DNA of 64,000 nt from Rhineura floridana (lineage: Eukaryota; Chordata; Lepidosauria; Squamata; Rhineuridae), in assembly GCF_030035675.1 (NCBI RefSeq), contig NC_084484.1, positions 187,862,934-187,926,933 on the forward strand, read 5' to 3'. The notes under the pieces are model-generated. The model was not told the origin of the DNA and did no database searches. It saw nothing but the letters and a program-made list of their open reading frames with translations. Shown here piece by piece: positions 42,291 to 53,000 of this stretch (position 1 is its first letter; each line of letters starts with the position of its first letter). A program made the position numbers and the translations under genes.

Positions 42291-43454
42291 AAGGGCTGCT
42301 TACTCCCAAGCAGACCTGCTGGGCCTTTGCAATCTGCCTCGGAGGCCACAAGAGACCCACCCCGTGAGCTGGGGGCGGAGGGGAGGGGCCCTTACAGGGG
42401 ATCCGCAATGCTTCCTCCAAGTGAAATCTGCCAGCTTTTTCTAAGCTCCTTCCACCAGAAATCAAAACGAATTTATTGCAGGAGGGTTCTACTGCTGCCA
42501 ATGAAAGAGATGTTGCTGCCGTGGGTGCAGGGGTATTTTAGTCCTCAAAGCAGTACATCATTTTTAAAAATATTGTTCCCCTTACTCTTCCACAGTGCAG
42601 GTTTTGCTTCTATTTTTTACTACTGTATTTGATTTAGTTCTACACCACCTTTTCCAAGCACAGCCGAAGAAGAGCAGGGTGTCAACAAGGTGCAAGTTAC
42701 GTTCATCTTCTTCCCCTTGAAAACGGGTGCGGGGACCGGCCTGGGAGCTCCCCTTGAAAGGCAGAACGAGAGGCGACAAGGCCGCCGACGCCACCTCCCT
42801 GCTCAACAAAGTGATCGTGTTACAAACAAGCAGAAGGCCAAAGGCCAACAGGCCAACGGATCCTTGGCAACAAAAGAGAAGGAGCAGCTGCCTTTGCAAG
42901 GATCAGGCAAGCCCTGCCTGGCTGGGAAATGTGCTCCCATTCCTTGCTTCCAAGGGTGGCTTCCCTCACGCAGCAGACCTCGCCAGGGCGTTTGTCTGTA
43001 TCCCAAACATGTCCTTCCCGGCCAGATAAAGAAACCAGAGGGACATCCCCCCATGAGGAAAGGCTGCCCGTTACCCGCAGCTCATTGCTTCTGCCTTTCC
43101 TGCAGTAAAGAAAGCAAGCCCTCCGTTCACAAAGTCCTGCAACTTGGGCTGTCTCTGCATTACGACACCGACGGCTGCCACAAACTGCCTTGGGTGGCAG
43201 ATCCAGGCTTGACAGCTCTAACCCTCCTGTGCATTTTCCACAGGGCCGGCCGCATGACCACACCACTCCTGAGCTCCAGCGGCCCCTCCACAGCCCAGGC
43301 GGGCACCTGCGGGAAGCAGCCGGCTCTTCCTGCCTTGCCTGGGTAGCGTGTTGCTGTCGTCCTTCACGCGAGCCTCGTTAGGGGCGAGGGAAGGCTGTCA
43401 GCAAAATGAACAGGGCCCCTGGCTCAGTCCTTGGCAGCCTCTTCAGGGGGGCTG

Positions 43455-43560
43455 GGACTCTGCCTGTAACTCTGGAGAGCTGCTGCCAGTCAGTGCAGAC
43501 ATTACTCCGCTGGATGGACCAAGGGGCTGACTCAGCATCAGGCTACCTCCTAGAGCCCTC
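43455..43560 (+). repeat. tRNA-derived SINE, 3' part, sense
   Basis: ctggagagctgctgccagtc, gctggatggaccaaggggct and gactcagcatcaggctacct are the 3' half of the SINE found at 46085. Confidence 0.65.
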
Positions 43561-43969
43561 CACTCCATGGAGAACGAGGCGGCCCATGGCTACTAGCCAC
43601 AGCGGCTATGCTATGCTCTGCCTCCACCAATGGGATGCCTCTGAATGGCGCCTGCAGCCTACTGGCTGGCCACTGTGGGGAAACTGGGACGCTGGTAGTA
43701 CTAGATGGGTCCCTTTGCCCTTCTCATGCCCTCTGGAGGCTGCTTGCGTCTTCCGCCGCTCCAGAGCGGCCAAGCGGGCACAGCTTCCACCATGTGCTGT
43801 GCTGGGTGCCATGGCTGGCTGGAGCACATCCTGGGTCCCCTGAGGGGAGTGGCTCAAAGGACTGGAATCCACCAGGGAGAGCGCACGTGGGCTCCAAAAA
43901 TGCTTCCCCCTTCACGGGCAGCGAGAGTTCGGTAACCAGTTCAGGACCAGGTTATTTGAGGGGGCCCTG

Positions 43970-44330
43970 CTATGGCAAACCTGCCTGGGCCTCAAGATCA
44001 GCCTCTGATGCACTCTGCCTATTTCGCGAGAGTAGGCCCCTCAGACGGATGATCACCAGAGGCAAGGCCTTCCCAGTCATGGCCCCTCGCAACTCCCTCC
44101 TGAGGCAGGAAAGCATGCAGCTTGCCTTGATTACCTCAATATGGGCCCTGAAGGCCTTTATTCTTGGCCGTCTCCCCATTTCGGGATTTAACTGCTGTTT
44201 TTAAACTCTTCCTGCTTGGCTACTTGCCTTTATATTTTACTGCTGCTATTTTCAGATGTTTGATAGATTGCAGTGTTGTGGTTTCTAATTGTGCTACGAA
44301 TGGATTTTATGTTTTTAAACATGTTGCGAG
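43970..44330 (+). repeat. Degraded L2-like LINE 3' end, sense
   Basis: RGKAFPVMAPRNSLLRQESM resembles the end of L2 ORF2 (RSRAFSVVAPELWNSLPEEV). A T-rich untranslated part follows. It has no tail. Confidence 0.45.
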
Positions 44331-46084
44331 GCCCACCTCAGGAGGGCTAATCCCTAAAAGATGGCCCTGTAACATCAAAATAATTAAAATTCTCATACAT
44401 CCAGGAATGACACGGAGGTTCACGAAGAGGACGGCATCCCTGCATCTCCCCGCCCCCCAGCTTTCCAAATTGCAGTTACAGACAAGAGTTGGAAAAGATC
44501 CAAAATCACCTCCAAAATGCTCTGTGGAGAGAGAGACCCTGCCCTCTCCAGCTGCGCCCTGGGCCCCCTTGGGTGCACAAGGGGGCCTTGCTTCCCCCAG
44601 GTGTGGGGCTGCCGTTCTTCTTTGGGGGTCATGACGTCAGGCTCTCTGGCTCAGAACTGGCTTCCCACCCCCTCGCCGTGCATTCCCATCCCAAAGCCAG
44701 ACCCCGTTTTGAGGGCAGAGAAGCCCTCCCCACATGAGGGGAGGGGAGGTCTGGGACTACAGAGAGCCGGGCAGAGATGCTGCCTGCCAGCTCAGCCTCC
44801 CTTCACCACCACTCGCCCTCTGCCAGCACAGGGACGCTCAGGTGTGCCTGCCAGCTGCCCCAGGTAGATCACAGTCCACATCCAGCAGCATGCGCCACTC
44901 ATGCGCAGCTCAGAGTCCACTGGCAGGGCTCCGCCAGCATCTCTTTTCTGCCTGTTGCCACTCATGGTGACAGTGGCAAGCGCCAGCTGCCCACGGGGGG
45001 GGCACTTCCCCTCCCCACACCCCCTCTGGAAGGCAGCCTCCATGGCCAGCTCTCTTTCCCCAGAGACACTCACCTGCTGCCCCCAACAGGGAGACAGAGA
45101 GAGGGAAGGAAGGAACGACTGAGCCAGCCCAGAGAGTTGGCAGCCAGAGACGGGAAGGCGGAAGAGTCCCACGGCAGCATCCCCAGAGCAGCTGCGCCCC
45201 TCCCCTCCACCTGGACTCTGCCCCTTGCATGAGAAGAGGAGGGCCGGGCAAGGCCAGGAGGAGGCAGCCTCTTCCAGACAGCAGCGGAACGGCACTGGGC
45301 CCTTGCAAGGGCTGGGCACGGAGCAGCCAAGGGCTGGGCAGGCAGGCACTGCACCCCGTCCACCAAGATCCCAGCAGGGAACAGCCGCTTCCTGGCAGGG
45401 AACCCAACAGGCAACACCTAACGCTGCCAGAGGCGGCATGCACTTGGAGGACGCTCCCCACTCTGGCATGTCAGCGCTGGGCTGGGCACTGGCACAGGGA
45501 ACCCCTTCACTCCCCCACAGCCCAAGGGAGGAGGGACCTGGGCCTCTCCCCAGGGCCAACACGGCAGCCCCCAAAACATCAGTGCGGTGGCTGGACTGGC
45601 ACCACAGAGGGCACCTGGCCAAAAGCCTTGCCCACAAGACTCTGTTATGCCCCCGCCCGGCAGGATGGCTGCAAGCAGGAAGGCCTGACGGCAGGGACAC
45701 CCTCCTCCTCCTCCTCTCCCAGGCCAGCAGCCAGCAGTCCCGTCCCCCCCAGTATCAGGGCACTGGAAGGCAGCCTGTGGCTCAAGCGGGGAAGCGGGTA
45801 CAGGCCTCCTCCCAGCCTGCCCAGCTGGGGGCCCTCCCCACAACACAAGGGCAGATAGCTCAGTCAGCAGGGCTCATTCAAGGGCAGGCTGCTGCCTGGG
45901 CCACAAGGTCAGAAGCAGAAGCTACCGGGCAGGGCTGTCCCTGCCCAGCACCCACTGGCAGCTGCAAGGCTCAGGGTGGGGGGCAGGCCTGCCCCAGCAC
46001 CCTCGCCCCATGATGCTAATCCCCAGCCCTGGCCGGTCTCTCTCGCCACCGATCCAGCCAGCAACATCTGCTGCCACTGACGTC

Positions 46085-46262
46085 CGAGGTGCAGCCCCTG
46101 CACTGCATGCAGAACGTTCCTGGTTCAATCCCCAAAGCAGCTCCAAGCGAGCGAGGAGAAACTCCTCCTGAAGCCCTGGAGAGCCACTGCCAGTCAGTGT
46201 AGACAGCACTGAGCCAGGTGGAACAGCCGCAGCAGCTGGATCAGGCCAAAGGGGGCCCCTCC
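46085..46262 (+). mobile_element. tRNA-derived SINE, sense
   Basis: The head contains gcatgcagaacgttcc and a B box, ggttcaatcc, at 46122-46131. The body includes ctggagagccactgccagtc and agacagcactgagccagg. It continues directly into an antisense CR1 3' unit at 46225-46330. Confidence 0.7.
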
Positions 46263-46330
46263 AGCACCCCTCCTCACAGGGCCAACCAGATGCCCCAACA
46301 GGAAGCTCACAAGCAGCAAACATGAGCGCA
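46225..46330 (-). repeat. CR1 3' end, antisense
   Basis: agctggatcaggccaaaggg, gggccaaccagatgccccaa and aggaagctcacaagcagc match the CR1 3' unit. Confidence 0.55.
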
Positions 46331-46979
46331 GCAGCACTTGTGGTCCCCACATGTGACCGCCAGCAACCGGTGCTCACAGGCAGGAAGCAGTACTGCTGTG
46401 CACAGTTCTGGCTGCTCATCTTTCCTGCAGAAACGCAGGTGCTGGTGACATCCGGATGATGCTTCTGCCACATGCTCCAGGCAGGGCTGCTTTGGAAGAA
46501 GAGCAGCTGGACTGTTCAGCCGACACAAAGCACAGCAGCTGGACTCCCAGCAGGAGCCCCGTTGTCAGATTGCGTAACACCAGTACACACTCCAACTTCA
46601 CCACCTCAGTGCTGCTCTTGGCCTTCAAAGCCTTAAGCTGAGGGTGGAGGCCCTGAGCCCTCCCCCAGGTATTGCCACTCAAACTCTCAGCAGCCAATGG
46701 TCAGGGATGATGGTGGGTTGTTGGGAGTCCAGGAACATCTCAAAGGCCACCGGTTCCTCATCCCCACCCTGGGAAGCCTGGGATAAGCATGGGACCAAGA
46801 CCAGGCCCCTCTCCAGGGGAGACAGGGCACAGCCAATGCACCAGCTAAAGTTGGAAAAAAGGGCTCTGGGCGACCACCTGCAGCTCCCCCAAGGCAGGCA
46901 CCTGAAGTCTCAGGGGGGATGTGCAGCCACACCCAAGACAGGCTGCACACCAGCATTCGCCAGATGCACACTTCATTTA

Positions 46980-47175
46980 CAGTAGGGCCCTGCTTCACGG
47001 CGCTTCGCTAATGCAGCGGTCTCAATTAGAGGAAATTAGACTAAACCCCCACTCATACGGCGCTTGTTCCACTTTTACGGCGGTTTTCAGGCGTCGCACA
47101 CCATTCTATTCAATCAGTTCCACTTTTCAGTGGGGGTCCGGAATGTTAACCCACCGTATGAGTGAGGCCCTACTG
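46980..47175. mobile_element. Non-autonomous pogo/Tigger-like element, apparently full length
   Basis: The 196-bp element starts with cagtagggccctgcttcacg and ends with gtgaggccctactg. The ends are inverted repeats of at least 10 bp (cagtagggcc / ggccctactg), flanked by TA on both sides (46978-46979 and 47176-47177), the target duplication typical of Tc1/mariner/pogo elements. There is no coding sequence. Confidence 0.75.
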
Positions 47176-47239
47176 TATTTTAAAACACGCATAACCACCT
47201 CTTACAACGGCATCAAGGCAGTGCATGTATGCCTGGAAT

Positions 47240-48817
47240 ACAGCGACTGAAGGATATAACTTGTTCCAAAAGAACAGAAGGAATAAAAAGGGAGGTGGAG
47301 TCGCGCTATATGTTAAAAATATATATCCCTGCACAGAAATACTGCAGGATGAGCTTGGTAGCTCCACTGAGAATATCTAGATTAAAATTAATGGAGCAAG
47401 AAATAAAAGGAACATGGTGGTTGGAGTCTACTACCGACCACCCAGTCAAGGAGAAGACGAAGGTAACACCTTCACAAAGCAAATTGCCAATGTTTCAAGG
47501 AGGCATGAGGTAGTAGTAATGGGGGACTTCAATTATCCTGATATCAGTTGGGAGACAAATTCTGCTAAACACGGCCCCTCCAAGAAATTCCTGACTTTGT
47601 TGGAGATAACTGTCTCCTACCGAAAGTGAAGGAAGCAACCAGAGGATCAGCTATCCTGGACTTGATTCTAACCAACAGAGATGACTTGGATGAAGTGGCA
47701 GTTATGGGAACTCGGCGGGAAAGTGACCACGCTATACTTGATTTTAATGGAAGCAAAAGCTGAGAGTAGCCATACGTGTACCCTGGACTTCAGGAAAGGT
47801 GATTTTAATAAACTCAGAACAATGGTAAGGTTCTGTGGCAAGCCACCCTAATGAGAAAAGGAGTCCAAGGTGAGTGGGAGTTTCTAAATGAGGAAATTCT
47901 AAAGGCACAATGGCAAACAATTCCAACAAGGAAAAAGGGGGCAAAACAGCAGAAGAAGCCAATGTGGCTTCACAGAAAGCTTAGAGATGACCTGAAAACA
48001 AAAAAGGACACATACAGGAAGTGGAAAGAAGGCCAGGCCAGAAAGGAAGAGTACAGGCAGGTATCACGGAATTGCAGGGATGGTGTCAGGAAGGCTAAAG
48101 CTGAGAATGAGCTGAGGTTAGTGAGAGATGCTAAATGCAACAAAAAAGCTTTCTTCAGGTACATCCATCGTAAAAGACAGAGAAAAGAAATGGTGGTTCT
48201 GCTACTCGATGAGGATGGCAAACTGATAACAGATAAAGAAAAGGCAGAAGTGCTCAATTCTTACTTTGGCTCAGTCTTCTCCCAAAAGAGGGTCTATGAC
48301 CTTCCTGATAAATGTGACATTGAAGGGGTAGGATTGCAGCTTGAGAGTGATAGACAAATGGTCAAGGAATAGCTAATCACTTTGAATGAGTTCAAATCTC
48401 CAGGGCCCAATGAACTGCATCCTAGAGGCTTGAAGGAACTGGCTGAAGAACTCTCAGAAACACTGTCTATTATCTTTGCGAAATATTGGAGAGTGGCCAG
48501 ATGACTGGAGGAGGGCTACTGTCCCAATCTTCAAAGAGAGAAAAAAGAAGGAACCGGGGAACTACAGACTAGTTAGCCTGACATCGATCCCTGGGGAAAT
48601 TATGGAGCAGCTTATAAAGCGGTCAGTCTGCAAGCACCTTGAAAACAATGCAGTGATTACTAGAACCCAACATGGATTTATCAAGAGCAAATCCTGCCAG
48701 ACTAATCTTATCTCATTTTTTGATTGGGTAACCTCCCTTGTAGACTGTGGGAATGCTGTGGACATAATATATCTCGACTTCAGCAAAGCTTTTGACAAAG
48801 TGCCTCCTCTCTGGAGA
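47240..48817 (+). mobile_element. CR1 LINE, endonuclease and RT N-terminal part, sense
   Basis: Broken frames carry the endonuclease motif VVVMGDFNYPDISWE (about 47511), a Lys/Arg-rich linker frame (47851-48372, KKAFFRYIHRKRQ, LNSYFGSVFSQKR) and RT motifs DDWRRATVPIFKERKKKEPG, NYRLVSLTSIPGEIMEQLIK and VDIIYLDFSKAFDKVP. The copy lacks the start of the endonuclease and everything after the first catalytic Asp region, ending at 48817 next to an antisense SINE. Several stops and shifts mark it as dead. Confidence 0.9.
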
Positions 48818-48821
48818 TGCT

Positions 48822-48935
48822 GAGGACTGAATTTGGGACCTTCCCCATCTCCACCACCTCCACTCATCCAACCAGGGGCCTACTTGGAGGGCGAGGGCAC
48901 GCAGGAGCAAGTAGGACAACTACTCTGCCCTTCAG
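48822..48935 (-). repeat. tRNA-derived SINE fragment, antisense
   Basis: gagatgctgaggactgaatt then tgggaccttccc resembles the complement of the SINE B-box region. Its junction with CR1 at 48817 suggests insertion or deletion. Confidence 0.45.
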
Positions 48936-49035
48936 ATGCTGCCTTAGACAGAGTCAGATCGTGGGTCCATCAATCCCAGGATCGTCTCCCCAACGCCTGT
49001 TCAGGACTTCTGACTGAGGGGTCTCTCTCAGCCCT

Positions 49036-49118
49036 ACCTGAAGATGCCACTGTGGGGTTGAACATAGGGCCTTTTGCATGCAAAACAGGTGCTCTGCCAC
49101 AGAGCCACAACCCATCCC
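49036..49118 (-). repeat. tRNA-derived SINE head, antisense
   Basis: gatgccactgtggggttgaa, ccttttgcatgcaaaacagg and tgctctgccacagagccaca is the complement of the SINE's tRNA-like head. Confidence 0.65.
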
Positions 49119-49997
49119 CAAGAGGCCAGCCAGGGCATTGTGCCAACTTCATGGGAAGCAACTGGGGTTTTGTGGCTAGACCACGTTGGGAGTTTTAGGT
49201 GGTTTCTCTTATGGGGTCCCTGAAAGACACTGCCCAGATGGACAAGAAAGAAAGAAATAGAAGAGGAGGCCCACAGCCCAGCCCATCCTTCCTTTATCAG
49301 AACCAAGATGCATCGAATTGGACTATTACCCTCCAAGACTCTCCGATTTAGGAAGGCATTTTTATCAGGCCTTTTCGGTGCTTTACACCCACAGGGAGTT
49401 GTCACAATGGAAGGAGAACATCGGCAGGGGCTGATGATGGGACTTTGCAGTCCAAAACATCTGGAGAGCATCAGGCCAGGGAAGGCTGGCCAGGTAGAGC
49501 TCAGGGTCACCAAGTGAAGCCAACTGGCCAGAGAGGCAAAAGGAAGACCTTCGTCCAACATGCAGAACTAAATGTCCATAATTAATCTGCCACAAGACAT
49601 GGCAATAGTAGACCCCTGGCTGGGATAGCTTCAGGCAAATCCACAGAGGAAGAGGGGAAGGTCTACCAGCTGCAACTGCCCACAACATCCTTTGGCAGCA
49701 CATGTCCCCAGGCAGTGCAGAGCTGTGCTCCTCCACAGCTGAGCTCTGATTACTCCTCTGCAGGTGGCACGAGAGGACTGTTGCACTCATGCCCCCCTGC
49801 GCCTGGTTGGCTACTGCAGGAAATAAGACGCTGAAGCGAGTGTGTGCCTGTGACCTGCATCACCAGCCAGGCTCTCTTCAGAAGTTCTCAAGCTATTTCC
49901 TCATTTTGGCCAAGGTCAGCACTCGGCTTAAAAGCAATCTGCTTACTTTGGGAAAGAGCCGGCAGAGGAGCCATCAAACCAGGCAGCTTGGCCTGTT

Positions 49998-50075
49998 GGC
50001 AACATCACAGAATAGCAGAGGGGGAAGGGGCCCATAAGGCTATCAAGTCCACCCCCTTGCTCAGTGCATGTCTGC
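49998..50075 (-). repeat. CR1 3' end, antisense
   Basis: atcacagaatagcagagggg then gaaggggcccataaggctat and caagtccacccccttgct: the CR1 terminus with several substitutions. Confidence 0.65.
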
Positions 50076-53000
50076 TGTGGGCAATGAGGAAGGCCTCCCT
50101 CCTCCACTGATGCCAAGAAATAGGGAGGGAGATTGAATCCAGCCAGCCGCTCCCCACCCCCCCCCATCAGGTTTGGCAGGAATGGCACTCTCTCTTCTCC
50201 CCCCCCACCTCAAGTGACCAATACTAGCAAGCTGCAGTTAGAAAGGCAGAACAGGCGGCCTCGGATACCTTGAATTTCCCTCCCAGCAACTCGCCAGAAG
50301 CCTCGTTTTTCCCAACAGGGCGGGAAGCTCGCTAAATACCTTCCCTTTCCAAACTGCATTCTCTGCTCCGAGCCCCAATCCCCTCGTGATCAGCCCTCCA
50401 GCTCAGGAGCCTTCTCCTCCACAGCCACAGCCGTGGGGCTGGGAGGATTTGGGTCAGGAAACGGGGGTGGGGAGGACAGGCAGTTGAAACACTCCCTCCC
50501 CACAGCCACCCTCTCCCTCCTCCGATTTCCATTCACCACCCTCAGCTGCTCTGAACTCCCAAACACCCTGCAGGAGATCCAATCCCATCTCCTCTAGGTC
50601 TAAAATTGGACACTTGTCTAAGAACTCCCCTCCCAGACGGCAAAAGGCAAACTCAGGCCTGTGCAAGGCATGCCACGGGCAGAACCTGGGAGTCTGCCGT
50701 GGGGCAGGGTCTGCCTCTCCCCTCTCCGAGGCTGCTTGCGGATTGTGCTGGGAGGAATGCAGCCTCCTCAGAGCATGCATTGTGTTGGGGGGGGGGCTCA
50801 AGCAATTCCCCTCTAGCACAGAAGCTGAGGACCTGGAAGGACCCAACACGTACCTCCCCCCCCCGAGATAGAAGATCCAGTGCACAGAGGAAAGGCCTAC
50901 ACCAGACTCAAGCCAGGAGGCAAACACTGCCTGGGGGGGCAGGGAACTCCAGGCCTCATCAGCCACATCCTGAGGATGGGCACAACCTAGCAGCCCTGGA
51001 GCACTCCCAGCGAGGGTGCTGGGGGCACAACTACCAGCCTCCTCCACTGCCCCCTCCATCATCTCACTACAGAGCCAGCCAGCCAGCGTACCCAACTTCG
51101 AGGAAAGGGTGGGGAAGAAAGAAGAGCTCTTCGGTGATAGGCAGGACTCCTGGGTTCCAGCGAGAGAGGTCTACTGCATGACAATATGCTGCTTCTGCCT
51201 CCCCCCGCACCTGCCAAAGGCCAACAGGGATCGGATGGTCCCCCCAGACACAAAAGGGCCCCAGAGATGATCTGCTGCCCTCCCTCCCCAGCACACACCA
51301 GGAAGAGGAGGAAGCAGGGAAGATGTTTGCAGAAGCTGAGCCCGCCCAGGCCTGGAACGCCAAACCCACAGGAATTCCGGCACATTCCAAAGCCGCTTGC
51401 CTGGGCTTGGGGCCAACAAGGCCTTGGCTTTAGGCTCTGGTGGCAAAAACAGGAGCGTTCCCAGGAGTTTGCCCCCTCCCTGTCAGGGGAGAATGGAAGA
51501 CGCTCTGCCCGTTTGCAGAGACACTCCTGCCTCCCTCCTGAGGCTGAGCTCTGGCATTCAGAAGGGTCAGCCCGGCAGTCAGAGAGTGGCTCCCGCCCAC
51601 AGACTGCTCCTCCTCTGGCAGGATGCAGCCCCGGTGATCTGGACGGAAAAAGCTGGGGAAGCCCCAGACCTCATGGAGGGTTATGCCCCTGTTGAAGGAA
51701 AAAACTTTCCAGATCAAAGATTGTGCTCCAAAGGATAGAGGTTTATTGATCAATGCCCCCTGCTGTGGAAACATTAAGCCACAGGCGTTCTGCTGAGGCT
51801 GGTGCACTGAGCAAGGGCAGAAAGGGACACAGAGGGCCCCCGTGAAGCAGAAGTGTGAGGAGAGAAAGAAAAAAGGGGGGAGGCAGGCAATGGGGCTGCC
51901 CTAGAGGCCAGCCTCTTGCACCGAGTGCCAGGATCAGTCCCTTCTTGCTCTGCCTGAGCACCCCCCCAGAGAGACCTCCACAGCCCTTACATGCCCCAGA
52001 GGCCCCTGCAGTCCGCAGGTGAGCTTCTCCTGCAGGTTCAAAACATCTCACCACAAGCCAGCTCCACAGCGACTTGGGGCAGGGCCTTCAGCACAGCTGC
52101 CCCTCTTCTGAAGACCAGCATCATCCCCGAGTGCCGAGATACGACAGGCGCATACTAGCTGCAGTCTCCGGAAATGACTGGGGGGGAAAGCTGTTCCAAC
52201 AGGCTTCCCAGCTGGATGAAGAGGTCTCTGCCACGCCAGGCATCAGTTTTGTATTGTTGTTAAAGTTACCTGCTGCTGTTTTCTACATTTTCAACTCTCT
52301 TTGCTAAAGCTGTTTTTATCATGCATCGCTTTGAGACGACTGTAGGGGGCGGCGGAGAGGAGGGCAATGCCCCGCCGCCAAGGGGTCCCACCAGGGAGAA
52401 GGGGACTTCCTCTGTGCGGGGGGGTGTGTGTGTGTTGCTGAATGCAACTGCTCCCGTTTTCAGATCTAAGCTGTCTCCTACAACCACCACCATGGAAGTA
52501 AAACTGCCCCCCCAGCCACCGGAGCCAGCTGACCCCAACAGCGTGGGGAGAAGTGCCGAGTCTCAGAGTAGCCCTGGACACATGCCTGGGCTTGCCTCCC
52601 CACACTGGAGCACTTGTGCTCTGGGAGGGAGGGCTTTGGGGACCCCACCAGACGAGCTGGGACTTGGGCCAGCTGGAGGCAGCCCCCCCCCCGCTGAACA
52701 GATCCTTCCCAGCCCTGCGGGGATGCCATGGCTGCCACACACCGCACAGATGTGCCAAAGGGCACAAACCCACACACACCCCTCGCAGAAGGAAGGAACG
52801 GCCACAAGGCAGGCACAGCCACAGAGCAAGCCGGCATTCCTGATGCCAGGCACCACGAGCCGCTGGCCTCCACACCTTTCTACCACAGGGTGGAATGTGG
52901 CATGGGGGGGGAATAAGGCCCTGCAGAGCCCCCCACCGACACACAGGATTCCGCTCACCCACCCCCATGCAGACATCTTCCTGCAGAGTCCCCCACCGGA

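Noticed and set aside
45225-46013. 262- and 209-codon plus-strand frames
   Set aside because: Both are low-complexity, overlap in different frames, lack splice context and resemble nothing. They lie in a FHIP1B intron.
47851-48372. 173-codon Lys/Arg-rich frame resembling a nucleic-acid-binding protein
   Set aside because: It is the linker between endonuclease and reverse transcriptase of a CR1 LINE.
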